Of a stretch of 64,000 nt of DNA, positions 43,931-55,481 are shown in pieces. Each line of letters starts with the position of its first letter. Position 1 is the first letter of the stretch. The notes under the pieces were generated by a model, which was given only the letters and a program-made list of their open reading frames with translations, did no database searches and was not told the DNA's origin. The translations under genes were made by a program, and so were the position numbers. Origin of the DNA: Miscanthus floridulus (Eukaryota; Streptophyta; Magnoliopsida; Poales; Poaceae); contig NC_089581.1 in assembly GCF_019320115.1 (NCBI RefSeq), positions 71,097,155 through 71,161,154 of the forward strand, in the 5' to 3' direction.

Positions 43931-44840
43931 ACCATATTTTTTCACTTTTGACCTCGAAACTTTTTCTGTAGTCCTCATACAATACCTGGTACTCCATGTT
44001 CCAATGTGGCACATTTCTCAGACTTGTTCTATATTTCTTTAATTTATTTCATTTAATTGAATTTTCTTGGATAATTCAAATTATAACTACTAGTCATTCG
44101 AATAATGAAAAAATGAATGAAAAAATGATATTAATGTTATTTAGTATAATATGAGGCCGTATCTAGGAATAGACCACAAATTTCGAACATCTTGTTCACG
44201 AAACATGACTACGAACTTGCGGTCGAGTTGTTTTTAAATTCTATAAAAAACAAACGAAGTTCGAAAATCATAAAACTTGTCAAGATGTCATGATATCATA
44301 TGTGGGGGCTGTGATAAAAAATTGAGAAGGTTTCGCGCAAGTTGTGATGTACGATGCTTGCAAACCGAAGAATCTCCGAAGAAGTTTCATGATTTCGTGA
44401 AGAAGCCGACGAGGTGGTAAGCATCGTACGTGACAAACTTGTGCGAAACCTCCTCAAATTTTTATCACAGCCTCCACATATGATATCTTGACATATTGAT
44501 AAGTTTCATGATTTTCGGACTTCGTTTGTTTTTTTATAGAATTTAAAAACAACTCGACCGCAAGTTTATGGTCATGTTTCGTGAACAAGATGTTCGAAAT
44601 TGGTGGTCTGTTCCTGGATACGGCCTCACATTATACTAAATAACATGAATATCATTTTTCTATTCATTTTTTTCATTATTCGAATGACTAGCAGTTATAA
44701 TTTGAATTAACTAAGAAAATTCAATTAAATGAAATAAATTACAGAAATATAGAAAAAGTTTGAGAAATGTGCCACATTGGAACATGGAGTACCAGGTATT
44801 GTATGAGGACTATAGAAAAAGTTTAGAGGTCAAAAGTAAA
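43930..44840. repeat. long inverted repeat (hairpin) in CACTA-2
   Basis: Arms of about 430 bp around a loop near 44380-44410. Matching blocks include CAATACCTGGTACTCCATG (about 43980) with CATGGAGTACCAGGTATTG (about 44785), and CGTACGATGC words near the loop. The sequence is homologous to the CACTA-1 hairpin (GAGGCCGTATC, ACGAAACATGAC, AACAAACGAAGT in both), but the loop region differs. Confidence 0.88.
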
Positions 44841-45160
44841 AAAAATATGGTTTGCCGAGTGTCAAAAAATGACACTCGGCAAAGGAGACTCTTTGTAGAG
44901 TGTCAGGATGGCCGGCCCTCGGTAAAGATTTTTAATTTTTTTTTTAAAAATCCCTCTTTGCCGAGTGCCAGCCCGGTTGGTACTCGACAAAGAATTTTAA
45001 AAAATTAAAAAAATACTTTGCCGAGTGTCAGATCAGGGCCACTCGGCAAAGAATTTTTTTAAAAAAAAAACCCTCAGGTGGCACTCGGTAAAGAAGTAAA
45101 AAATATTAAAAAAAACCTTTGTCGGGTGCCAGATCGGAGGCACTTGGCAAAGGGGGATTT
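44840..45160. repeat. CACTA-2 inner subterminal repeats
   Basis: Second set of TTTGCCGAGTG/CACTCGGCAAAG pairs with T/A-rich spacers, between the hairpin and the GC block. Confidence 0.8.
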
Positions 45161-46408
45161 AACCCTGTCGGCTGGGCCGGCCCGCGCACATGCACATGCC
45201 AGCACCGCCGCCGCCCCCGCCCGCGCCAGCGCCGCCACTGCCCACGTGCCCGCGCCACCGGAGGAGGAGGAGAAAGAGAGGAAGAGGAGAGGTGGAGAGG
45301 AGGAAGGAGGAAGAGAAGGAGGCCGCCGAAGCAACGACGCCTTCGCCCTCGCGCGCTCCTGTAGTGGCGCCGCAGCAACGCCGCCGGGGTGCGGCGTGGC
45401 CCCACAGCAGCGGCGACCCGCATCCGGCCATCTCGGTCGCCATTCTACAGTGGTGAGCCCCTATGCCGTCTCCGCCTGATGGATGTGGGTGCATGAATAG
45501 ATTAAGATGTCCTGGTTAGGGTGCCTTCGTGGACACTGGTTATGGTGCATAGTTGCAAATCTAAGGTTTAGCATGGATGGATTGTGAATGCATGGATTGA
45601 TGTTTGTCATAAATTAATATAGCTAATGGAATATATTAGTAATGGGATACAGATCCTGAATTTGTAATCCCTGATCCTTGCTTATCCTGATTACGTTGCT
45701 AGGTGTTCCTTACATAATCTTGTGCATGTCGGCCATCGTGCTGTTGGTTTTCTTGCAGGTTTTGGAAATCTCACCGTGCAGGGGAGGTGCTGCTGAAATT
45801 TTATGTTGACAGTTTTATGTTTCTTTTTTTTTGTAGAGAAGAGCCCGTCGGAGCGAAGCTGGAGTACCTCGGCGACCCCGATCGCCTTCCTCGCCGCTGC
45901 AGGTCTGCCTGCACTGCGTCGCCTCGCTACTACACCGACCCGCCATGGCCCCGCTAGCCTGACTCCACCGCCACCCTAGGTATAACCCCTCTTTCCGTAT
46001 CATGGTCGTAGATCACATAACCTAGTTAGGCGTCTCCCGTTCGAAAGAGATACGGTTGGAAATATGCAGATATTTCTATATCTAAAACCATATCTGTTTT
46101 GAATTGTCCATGTTTTTGGATAGCCCGCGGATGCGTAGGTGGGGTTAGTTTCCATGGTCTGCTCTAATCCGAGACAGAGTTTTGGCATCATCTCCCTTTT
46201 GTTCTCTGGATACACTCTCCCTAGCAAGATGTGTATTTGGAGAACAACGGGGAGGTGCTGCCGAAATTCTGTTTCGGATAGGAGTAGAGCATGGAAACTA
46301 ACCTCATCTATGGATTCTCGCGTGGGATTAGGACCTATCCTCACCTATTAGATAGTAGGAATGTCGTGTAGATGCAATTGATGTTTATATTACTCGTCGC
46401 TATATAGG
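45160..46408 (+). other. CACTA-2 5' transcribed region (GC block plus intron-like sequence)
   Basis: A GC-rich tract (45160-45480) is followed by about 0.9 kb of AT-richer sequence ending in an acceptor (CTATATAG at about 46401-46408) before the first recognised transposase exon. Open frames on both strands in the GC tract are compositional. The true transposase start codon must lie here but I cannot fix it. Confidence 0.4.
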
Positions 46409-49400
46409 ACCGTGAGTGGATGTACACGGGCCACGCAAGTCAGGGTCTGGTCACCAATGAATGGATCGACAAGACCGATGCTTTCTTGGAATGGGCATTT
46501 GATGTGGCTGCTAAAGGAGCGAGTAAAATTTGCTGTCCCTGTAGCAAATGTGCAAACATGAAAAGACAAATGAAGAAGGTCATGGGGGAACATCTTTGGA
46601 AGAATGGATTTATGGTAGACTATACCCGGTGGGTCTACCATGGTGAAGCCGATCGTTTGAGAGAGGAGGTGGTGAGACCACGCGTCGAGGATTATGATGC
46701 TGATGCTCGGGTAGCAGACATGTTAAATGACTATCACGAGGCACAGTTTGCTGAAGGATGTACAGAGGAGGAGCCAGAGGCAACCGCAAAGGCGTTCTAT
46801 GACATGTTTGCCGCGGCACAGATACCCCTTCACAGCTAGACAAAGGTTTCTCAACTGGATGCCATTGGACGCATAATGGCGTTAAAGTCCCAGTATAGCC
46901 TGAGTCAAGACGCCTTTGATGGTATGTTGACAGTTATTGACAGCCTACTTCTGGAGGGTCACCTTCTGCCAAAGAGCATGCACGAGTCACAGAAACTCCT
47001 TCGTGCACTTAAGATGCCGTATGAGCTGATACATGCTTGCTCAAAGGGGTGGATCCTATTTAGGAAAGAATACGTGGAAGCAAAGTACTGTCCAAAGTGT
47101 AAATCCTCTTGGTTTCTGGAGGTAGATTCTGGTGATGGCCAGAAGAGGTAGCTTGATATTCCCATGACAATCCTACGGCACCTTCCATTCATACCGAGGA
47201 TCCAACGGCTATACATGATCGAGGAATCCACGAAACAGATGACATGGCACAAAAATGACAAACGATACAATCCTGATAGGATAGTACATGCATCCAATGG
47301 TGAAGCATGGACCCACTTTGATGGCATTCATCATGAGAAAGCTAAAGAGGCTCATAATGTACGTGTTGCGCTGTCAACAGATGGGTTCAATCCTTATGGA
47401 ATGATGGTTGCCCCATACACATGTTGGCCTGTGTTCGCTATCCCCCTCAATCTCCCCCCCGGCTTATGCTTTCAACGACAGAACATATTCTTGTCGTTGA
47501 TAATTCCTAGACACCCGGGGAATAATATGTGTGTGTTCATGGAGCCTATGATTGATGAATTGGTCCATGCTTGGGAGGAAGGGGTATGGACATACGACCG
47601 AGCTACAAAGAAAAACTTCAAAATGCATGTTTGGTACCACTACTCCCTACATGACTTCCTGGCGTATGGGATATTTTGCGCCTGGTGTGTTCATGGGAAG
47701 TTCCCATGCCCAGTATGCAAGGAAGGTCTGAGGTTCATTTGGTCGCAGAAGGGTGGCAAGTATTCATCGTTTGACAAACATCAGCAATTCCTCCCTCTTG
47801 CCCATGCATTTAGACGAGACATCAAGAACTTTACGAAAGGTGTCATAGTGATAGACCATGCACCACCGATAATGACTGGTGCTGCGGTTCATGAATAGAT
47901 AAATGGTCTCGTGGTCAATCCAGAAGGTGGTTTTGTAGGATATGGAGAGCAACATATGTGGACTCATAAGTCGGGCTTGACTCGGCTCCCCTATTTTGAT
48001 GACCTTCTTCTTCCACACTACAATGATGTAATGCACACTGAAAAGAATGTCGCTGAGGCACTTTGGGCAACAATCATGGACATTCCTGACAAGTCAAAGG
48101 ACAACGTTAAGGCTAGAGTGGATCTGGCAACGTTATGCGATAGACCAAACCAACATATGAAGCCTTCTAGTCGCGGCAAGACATGGAGAAGGCCTAAGGC
48201 CGATTTTGTCTTGAGCAAGCCCCAAAGGAGGAAAGTACTAGAATGGATCCAGACGTTAATGTTCCCTGATGGGTATGTAGCTAATCTGAGGAGGGGAGTG
48301 AACTTATCTACTATGTGAGTCTTAGGGATGAAGAGTCATGACTACCACATATGGATTGAGCAGCTTCTTTCAGCGATGGTTCAAGGCTATGTCCCTGAGC
48401 ATGTCTGGCTAGTGCTGGCAGAGTTGAGCTATTTCTTTCGCCAGCTTTGTGCCAAGGAGTTATCTCGGACTGTGATTGCTGACTTGAAAAGAATGGCACC
48501 TGTGTTGCTCTGTAAGTTGGAAAAGATCTTTCTACCCGGCTTCTTCAATCTGATGCAGCACTTGATTTTGCAACCTCCCGTATGAGGCATGAATGGGGGG
48601 GGCGTGTAGGGCTGTTGGTGCTATCAAATCGAGAGATGTCTAAAGGTTCTTTGAAAGAAATGTAGAAATAAATGCAAAATCGAGGCTTCTATTGTAGAGG
48701 CATACATTCTGGAGGAGGTGGCGAACTTCACAACAACATACTATGGTGACAACCTCCCTTGCATGCATAATCCACCCCCTCATTACAATGTTGGCGAAAA
48801 TGAATTGAACCTCAGCCTTTTCCGAGGGCAACTCGGAAGTGCAAGTGCATCAACCCCCAAGACCTTGAATCATCAAGAGTGGCACCATATCATGCTATAC
48901 GTGTTGACCAACCTTGACGAAGTGGCGCCGTACATGCAGTAAGTTCTCAACGAACTTGTTAAATACACCGTCACTATTCTGCATCCAACCCCTTGTTTCT
49001 CGTTGGTACAGGGAATTTCTTCATGAATTCTGGCATCAATCAAGGGATTATACCGCGCAGCAGCTAGATACCCTTCTTAGATAGGGTGCGGGAAATGGAA
49101 TGCCCGATTTCATTTCTTGGTTCAAACGGGAGGTACCGTCCAATTTAGCTCGTACTTAGTTTGACATTCTAAGTTACTCATATGTGCGAATAATATAACG
49201 ATGTATCATGCTTGAGCTTGTAGGGCCAGAGGGATGCGTCTATGCATGCCGAGTTGAGACAGGTTGCTGATGGCTTTGTCTATAGGGTTAGGTCATTTTT
49301 CAGTTATGACGTGAATGGATATCGCTTTCGCACAACAAGCTACGAGCAGAGTCGGCCCAATCGAAGAACCACAAGTTCTAGAGTTTTTACGCCTAGTGTT

Positions 49401-50018
49401 GATGAGGTCGAGTATTATGGAAGAATTGAAGAAATATACGAACTCAAGTTTCATTGTTCCAAACCTTTTAATCCCATCATATTCAAATGCCATTGGTTTG
49501 ATCCTGAAGTAACAAGATGGACATATTGTAATCTTGGTCTAGTCAAAATTCGATAGGATTCTGTCTTACCTAGAGACGATGTCTATATTGTGGCCCAACA
49601 GGCCACGCAAGTTCATTATCTCCCATATGTGTGTCAAACCAAAAGGCATCTTAAGGGTTGGGATATTGTGCATAGGGTATCGCCACACGGTAAAGTGCTT
49701 GTCCCAAATGATGAAGATTACAACTTAGACCCAAACACATATGATGGAGAGTTCTTTCAAGAAGAGGGACTAGAAGGGAGGTTTGAGATAGACTTAACCG
49801 AAGTGATTGGAATGGAAGTAGACAATGAAACGGTTATTGAAGAGGACGCTGGAGATGAGGTGCAAAATGTGAAGGACTTACAAATGCTTGAGCGATTACA
49901 TTTAGACAATGACAATGGCAACATTGCTCATTCGGATAGTGTTGATTATTTCGACATGATTGATAGTGATGATGAGACTTATGATGCAGCTAATCCCGAT
50001 CATGAAGATTATTTCTAA
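46409..50018 (+). pseudogene. CACTA transposase (TNPD-like: Transpos_assoc, Transposase_21, DUF4218, DUF4216)
   Basis: Would cut and join the element ends in the nucleus. The exon from 46409 is one reading frame to 48585, broken by TAG at 46837, 47149 and 47896 and TGA at 48316, with no frameshift. Domains: transposase-associated N-terminus (MYTGHASQG, CCPCSKCAN; 46420-46680); tnp2-type region (STDGFNPYGMM, PRHPGNNMCVFM, CPVCKEG; about 47160-47900 and on to KSHDYHIWIEQLL at 48330); DUF4218-like segment to 48942 (ILEEVANFTTTYYGDN); an intron from about 48942 to 49011; DUF4216-like exon 49242-49556, continuing after an in-frame TAG to 50018 with an acidic tail ending HEDYF. Most stops are explained by CAG to TAG or TGG to TAG changes. 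Confidence 0.9.
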
Positions 50019-50139
50019 TACATGTAATACTATTTTATTTTGTAATTATGTTTTGTTTATTTTGTATCTCTTTCTAAGTACTTCTTGTTTATCTGTGCTT
50101 ATTGGTTTACTCTTTTTAATTACAGGTGATTGAACAAAG

Positions 50140-52250
50140 ATGGTGGGCGGTGGGATGAGGAAGCTAACGTCCTTGTACCGAAGGACAAGCACCGCTACTC
50201 CAGGGGAGAGTAGGAGGAGGAGCAGCCGTAGGAGGGAGCCGTCGCCTACCGCCCTGTCGCGTGAGGAGGAGGAGGAGGAGTAGGTGCCCCAGGAGGATGC
50301 CGAGGAGGCACAGGAGGATGCGCAGGAGGACGAGGAGGAGGAGGCGACAGTAGGGGGTTTCGCTTCCTCTAGTTCATCGAGCGTCTACTTGTGAGGTCCT
50401 GCAAGCCTCACTCAGCGACCGATACCTTGTGAGAGACGCCCGCTGATTCAACCCGAGGGGGAAAAGTAAGTAACTTTAGATGTTATCACTACTTTATATG
50501 ATATGTTGAAAATCAAAATAGAAACTAATAATTTTTCTTAATCACTTGGGCAGGAACTGGATGATTGTGGCAAGTGGAGGTGCTCACACACGCCAAGTCA
50601 ATGGCATCCTCACTCTTCTGTGCAAGGAGCACTTCCCTAGCTTGGTTAAGTACGCCAGAGTGACGGGGCCGGCCTACTCGTTTGACCACTACGCCGCTGC
50701 CCCTGATGCTGCAGATCGAGCCCACAGGGTATTCAACAACAAGGCAGAGTGGGTGAAGCAAGAGCTGTGGGTAAGTCCTCCTCGCACTACATTGCTCAAT
50801 ACATCATATTCATTGGACATTCTTGAAATAATGAATGGATATATCGTGTTTGTATGTAGGATTTCTTTAGATGCCAGGACAGACATGAGGCTAGGGCGGA
50901 TGTGGTGGCTACCAAATGCTGCAAAAAACTCATCGTGGACATGCATTACGAGACGCGCATCTAGGCCGTCGTAACTTACCACAGGACCATCCTTGGAACG
51001 AAGGTCACCAAAAGGGACACAAGGAGCATGACGCTGACCCGGAACCAGTACCTGTAGGTAAATACAGAACATTAATACTGATTCTTTTTTAGATTAAGTA
51101 GGCTTAATTTTATTTTTTGATATGTCATGTACTTGATGGCCTGTAGATGATTCCTTATTGGTGCGCCGCGCATCCCCAGTGCTAGGAACAGATGGTGGAC
51201 AAGTGGTGCTCACGCGAGTAGGAGGAGATGCACAACTTGTGCCAGGAGCGGCGTTTGATGATGCCAGGTGTAGCACACCATCAAGGCAGCCGCAGCCTTA
51301 GTGAATACACAGAAACATGGGTACGCGAATTCATTTATTTATTCTAACGCTCAATTCTGCATGATTTCTAATCATCTTGCTATTTTTCTTGCAGTTGGCG
51401 TCACATGGTGGCTAGCCTTGCTCCATCTTCAAGGCATTTGCTATGGCCCACAAGGGCAAGGCGACGTCCGACTACAACCCGGAAGACGAGCCCGAAGCGT
51501 ACAGCAATACGACCGTCCACAACCGCCTTAGTGAGTACACATCGATGGCAAGGGAGGTCCATGGGCCACAGTATGATCCGAGCATCGAGGACCTTGATGG
51601 AGAAGTCGTCATGAGGGTGGGAGGAGGCAAGAAGCATGGGCGGTACTAGATTGGTGACGGCACAATCGACTCGGCCGCTACTCCCAGTCTCTCCCAAATT
51701 CGAGCAAGCAGCACGAGCAGGAGCCCGGCCATACAACCTCGGCAGGATACTTCACACCACTGGGTGGAGGCACTCGAGGTTATTCCTGGTTTATTCGTCG
51801 TTCATTGGTTTTTCCATACCTTTCCTTTGCATTATTGTAACATTGGGGTGAATATATTGTAGGCCCAGCTGGAACAAGAGAGGAGGATACGGGAGCAGAT
51901 GCAGGCGAAGATGGAGAGGGTGGAGGCCGAGTGGGAGGCCGAGCAGCGGAGGATGGCGGAGATTCTTCAGTACATGCAAAGTCTTGGCACCGCTACGGGT
52001 GTAGTTCCGCCACCTTCGCTATTCGCTCCACCTCCGCCTCCACCTCCTCAATATTCTACTCCTATGAGTATAAATGTTTTAGTTTGTATGTTCATGCTTA
52101 CGGTCAAACCTAGTGGAGTATGAAAGTTTTATTCATGTATGGTATATATTTATCTTGTCTCACACATGCAATCTCTTCTTCTTTGTGTAGAATCAATCGG
52201 CGGCATCGAACGATCCTCATGCTTCAGCGAATCCTTCACCAAATCAGTGA
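50140..52250 (+). CDS. CACTA second gene, TNPA-like (Transposase_24/Ptta type)
   Basis: By analogy with En/Spm TNPA, a DNA-binding partner that recognises the subterminal repeats. ATG at 50140 opens MVGGGMRKLTSLYR and an Arg/Glu-rich acidic region with one TAG at about 50281. Exon about 50555-50771 reads GGAHTRQVNGILTLLCK and YSFDHYAAAPDA and ends at a GTAAGT donor. Later exons carry MVDKW, MMPGVAHHQG, the well-kept MAHKGKATSDYNPEDEPEAY block (51443-51640) and a heptad-type helix (EQERRIREQMQAKMERVEAE, about 51873-51930). A proline run and a stop TGA at 52248-52250 close it. Small defects (TAG at 50281, TAG at 51647) may be fatal or lie at splice variants. Confidence 0.75.
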
Positions 52251-52329
52251 TGATACTTGTGGTTGTTAATGGTATTTCTATTTGCAATTGTGGTTGAAGA
52301 TGATGGAGCACTTGGATTACTTGTGAACT

Positions 52330-52500
52330 TATTTGTGATATATTGTGAGACATTTGACGTTTGTGATATATATGTGACGTTTGTGATATATATGTGGTGT
52401 TGGTGATATATATGTGCTATTGATGATATATATGTGATGTTGGTGCTGTTTGTTATATATATCTTCTGTTTGTTTGGATGGGATATAAAAAACAAATAAA
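52330..52500. repeat. GATATATATG minisatellite of CACTA-2
   Basis: Six or so imperfect units of about 20 bp (GTTTGTGATATATATGTG and variants) downstream of the TNPA-like stop codon. CACTA-1 has a similar stretch at 14230-14345. Confidence 0.75.
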
Positions 52501-52509
52501 AAGGTTGTT

Positions 52510-52990
52510 TTCAGTCACTTTGCCGAGTGCAATGACCATGACACTCGGCAAAGTGACTACCTAGGAACTACTTGGGAACATGCTTTGTCGAGTGCAATGA
52601 CCATTGCACTCGGCAAACATCACAAATTTGCCGAGTGTCATGGGCCAGGCACTCGGCAAAGGTCGCCTGTTTGCCGAGTGTCTTGTTGGTGGCACTTGGC
52701 ACAGTGGTCACCTTTGCCGAGTGTCTAAGTCAATGGCGCTCGGCAAAGCGGGTACCTTTGCCGAGTGCTTGACCTTGACGCTCAGCAAAGCTGCCGTCAC
52801 AGTGGCGCTCGCCGTCACGGCCACTTTTCTTTGCTGAGTGTCGGATTGGCACTCGGCAAAGTCTTTGCCGAGTGCCCGATAAAGTGCACTCGGCAAAGAG
52901 GTCTTTGCCGATAAACTGTTTACCGAGCACCCTTTGCCGGCAAAGGCTTTGCCGAGTGCTCCAGGCACTCGGCAAAGAAGCCGCCTCCGG
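52510..52990. repeat. CACTA-2 right subterminal array
   Basis: About nine TTTGCCGAGTG/CACTCGGCAAAG pairs without the AT spacers seen in CACTA-1. It shares with the CACTA-1 right end the closing order: a dense cluster, then a pair with a GATAAA loop, then the final pair. Confidence 0.88.
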
Positions 52991-53059
52991 TAGTGGTGAG
53001 AAAGAGGGAGAGAGATACAAAAAAAATCAATGTGTTTTTTGTGCTAAAATACATGTGTG

Positions 53060-54590
53060 TTGTATAGCATTTCTAAAAAAAAATATTGGTGGACATCCAG
53101 GGAGTAGCCGTAGAGCGACGAATGCCTCCTACATGATACTTGCTTTTTGGAGGGAGATGTAAGTATATCCATGCACAGTTCAATGTTTCAAAATGACTTG
53201 CTCATACTAAATTACTGCTTGCAGTACATATATATATGTCTTAAGTGCATACATCCAGCTTATGAGGGCTGAAAAACATCTCCGAAACAGAGCTGGTGGA
53301 ACGGTATTCCCAGATAATACCCGAGCTGGTGGAACGGTATTCCCAGATAATACGTTCAATACAAGTGTTCTACAGCGTGATGGCAAGATGAGTGAGGAGC
53401 ATCTCGATCCTAAGGTAGATTATATAGAGAAAAGGGTGTGCAACTATTTGGACCACGACATGGTAAAATTGTGCATCTCTGACCCATAAATGTCCTTCTC
53501 ATCTTACACAAGGTGTGTCCATTCTAAAATTTTAACTTTTGATCTAGGTATTCCTTCCAATCAACATAAAAGACTTCCACGGGTACCTTGCAATGGTGGA
53601 TGGTACAAACCAAGAGATACGTGTGCTTGATTCATTAGATAAACTGAAGAATCGTAGGGATCTTGGCCATACGGTTAGTAAAATATTAACTTTGTTTATA
53701 TTCTTGTCTGATTGTTATTTTATTTATTTTTTATTACTGACTATGTGGTTTATTAGATAATTGGCCTACAGAGACACATAGACATTGTAGCAAAACAGAA
53801 AGTCATACAAACAAAACGGAAGGACCTTCAAGTTCAAGATAGGCCAATGCATGAGGAATTCACAAGTGCCACACAGACGGATGGGTATAATACTCCATCA
53901 TTCGTATCATAAAAATCCAAATGTTTTAAATGAAACTAAAAATATAGACATATTTATACGTGTCATATTTATATGTTTCAAATTTGGTAGGTCATCATGT
54001 GTCTTATTCATGATAAACTACATGGAATATTGGAGAGAAAAAGGAAAAGGGATATATATCAAACAGTGCAACTCAGGTGTATAGGATTAACAGTGTTTTA
54101 TTTGTTGATTCAATAAATAATATGCATGCTTGATATTTGTGTAGCGTGATATGAAAAACTTTCGATTCAAGCTACTTGCCATTTTGTTGAACCGCCAATT
54201 AAATAAGAGGGAATGGTGGCTGACTTCCAAAACTGTTGACAAGGAAGGAGAAAGTACAGATGAAATTGAAATTTTAGATAGGTCACTGAAAAGAAGCAGG
54301 GATGAGAAGTCATATGCCTACAAAGAAGATTTAATATTATCTAGGGTTTCAAATTATATAAACTCCATCAGTGATACTGCTACTTTAGAGTAAGTCACCT
54401 CTATTACATGTACCTACTATTAAAAATTGGCATTTTACTTTAATCATATGCATAATTTTTTTGTAGGGCCTTTGCGAAGAAGTTAGCTGACCTGTTGCAA
54501 AAGACTAAGGCACACGATCTTACAATTCGTGGCTTGCCAATGGGCGAACAAGAGTTGAGACAACGTTTGCAATTATATCATGACAATTGA
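53060..54590 (+). CDS. Ulp1-type (C48) cysteine protease gene, C-terminal catalytic part
   Basis: SUMO-protease-like fold. Exons with GT-AG introns and consistent phases: about 53091-53158, 53225-53462, 53548-53673, 53757-53884, 53991-54078, 54145-54389, 54467-54590 (stop TGA 54588). Catalytic residues are all present: His at 53578-53580 (DFHGYLAMV, although the Trp that normally follows His is Gly), Asp at 53629-53631 (VLDSL), Gln in TQTDG (about 53873) and Cys at 53998-54000 (SSCVLFMINYMEYW). The end has NFRFKLLAILLNRQLNK and a 60-residue Lys/Glu-rich extension. Exon 2 contains an in-frame duplication of RAGGTVFPDNT. The N-terminal part is missing or lies beyond CACTA-2. Many grass Ulp1 genes of this class are carried by transposons, so host or element origin is open. 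Confidence 0.75.
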
Positions 54591-54639
54591 CCATGATATG
54601 GCTTTAGAGTAAGACTATTATTGATGATATTGTTTTAAC

Positions 54640-55437
54640 CCGGTAGCACGGAAGATTGCTTTTCAAGAACTAGAAAAGTTGAAGGGAACAAACAAGGTTG
54701 CCCAAAAGCACTACATGGATTTAAGGTTTTCGGTGCGTTTTTACTTATATAATGTCATGATATATAATCACTCTTTTTCTATCACATTTCTAAGGCCTTC
54801 ATCCATTATATTACCATAGGTTGCATGTCAACTAAGAAAAGGTGATCAGTATCGAACAAAAGTCGATTATTACCAGCTAGCGAAATTGGCTCTTCAATGG
54901 CCTTGGAGAAAATGAGATGTCAAACAGTGCACACGGGTAACGTTGTTTCTCTTCTTCTGTTCCTTACATCTTTTGTCTAAATACCATATTACTAAGATGC
55001 CCCTTTTTAATTCCAGATTCTTATGGCACTTCAAACGGCTTCAGGCGGTGTTTTTAATCTGTTTGTTCTACATATTTCTAGCAGAACACTCTACATAGTA
55101 GACCAAACTCCTAAAGGTGATGAATTCAAGATTTCAACCACTAAAAAATATACATCCAAAATTCAGAGGGTTTCCACCATCCCTAATAAAGTCATGGAAG
55201 TATCATGCCCTTGGTGGAAAGATGATTTAATCCTCTTTGACCATAGAGTTGTAGATGTCAGCCAATTTGAGCTAAATTGGTAACTACTTTTGCAATGGAA
55301 CCTCCTCCTTTTATATTATACTATATACAATAGTAACAATTTAGTGCTTCCTCAGGAAGTCATCTAGTTATAATGTTCTACTTGCCATGCGTGCGTGGAA
55401 TGGCAAAAGCATAGAAACACCCATTTGTACTGTGAGT
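54640..55437 (+). pseudogene. exon-like segments downstream of the Ulp1-like gene, unidentified
   Basis: Plus-strand segments with plausible splice sites: 54644-54732 (FQELEKLKGTNKVAQKHYMD), about 54821-54920 (CQLRKGDQYRTKVDYYQLAK then a TGA after WPWRK), 55019-55283 (ALQTASGGVFNLFVLHI, TLYIVDQTP, VSCPWWKDDLILFD) and 55357-55437. The FNLFVLHI...LYIVD pattern resembles the strand pair around the catalytic Asp of C48 proteases, but no catalytic His is seen. It may be a second, decayed protease-like unit or further 3' exons. It is cut at 55482 by a gypsy LTR. Confidence 0.35.
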
Positions 55438-55481
55438 ATTATTTTTTATACATAATTTCCCTTTTTCACCTATATACATTT

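Larger units (their letters stand above)
43609..52995 (+). mobile_element. CACTA (En/Spm) transposon CACTA-2 with transposase genes
   Basis: 9387 bp, ends CACTACCG-AGACGGCTTC and its inverse (CCGCCTCCGGTAGTG), target duplication GTG (43606-43608 and 52996-52998). Layout: subterminal TTTGCCGAG/CTCGGCAAA repeats, hairpin 43930-44840, more repeats, GC-rich block 45160-45480, intron-like 45480-46408, TNPD-like transposase to about 50018, TNPA-like gene 50140-52250, GATATATATG repeats, right subterminal array. The first gene has in-frame stops, so this copy is probably no longer autonomous, although its second gene looks largely intact. Confidence 0.93.

Noticed and set aside
45074..45494. Five overlapping open frames in the CACTA-2 GC block
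   Set aside because: Compositional; mutually exclusive frames on both strands with low-complexity Ala/Arg/Glu runs.
46390..48831. Minus-strand frames across the CACTA-2 transposase
   Set aside because: Antisense shadows of the tnp2-type reading frame.
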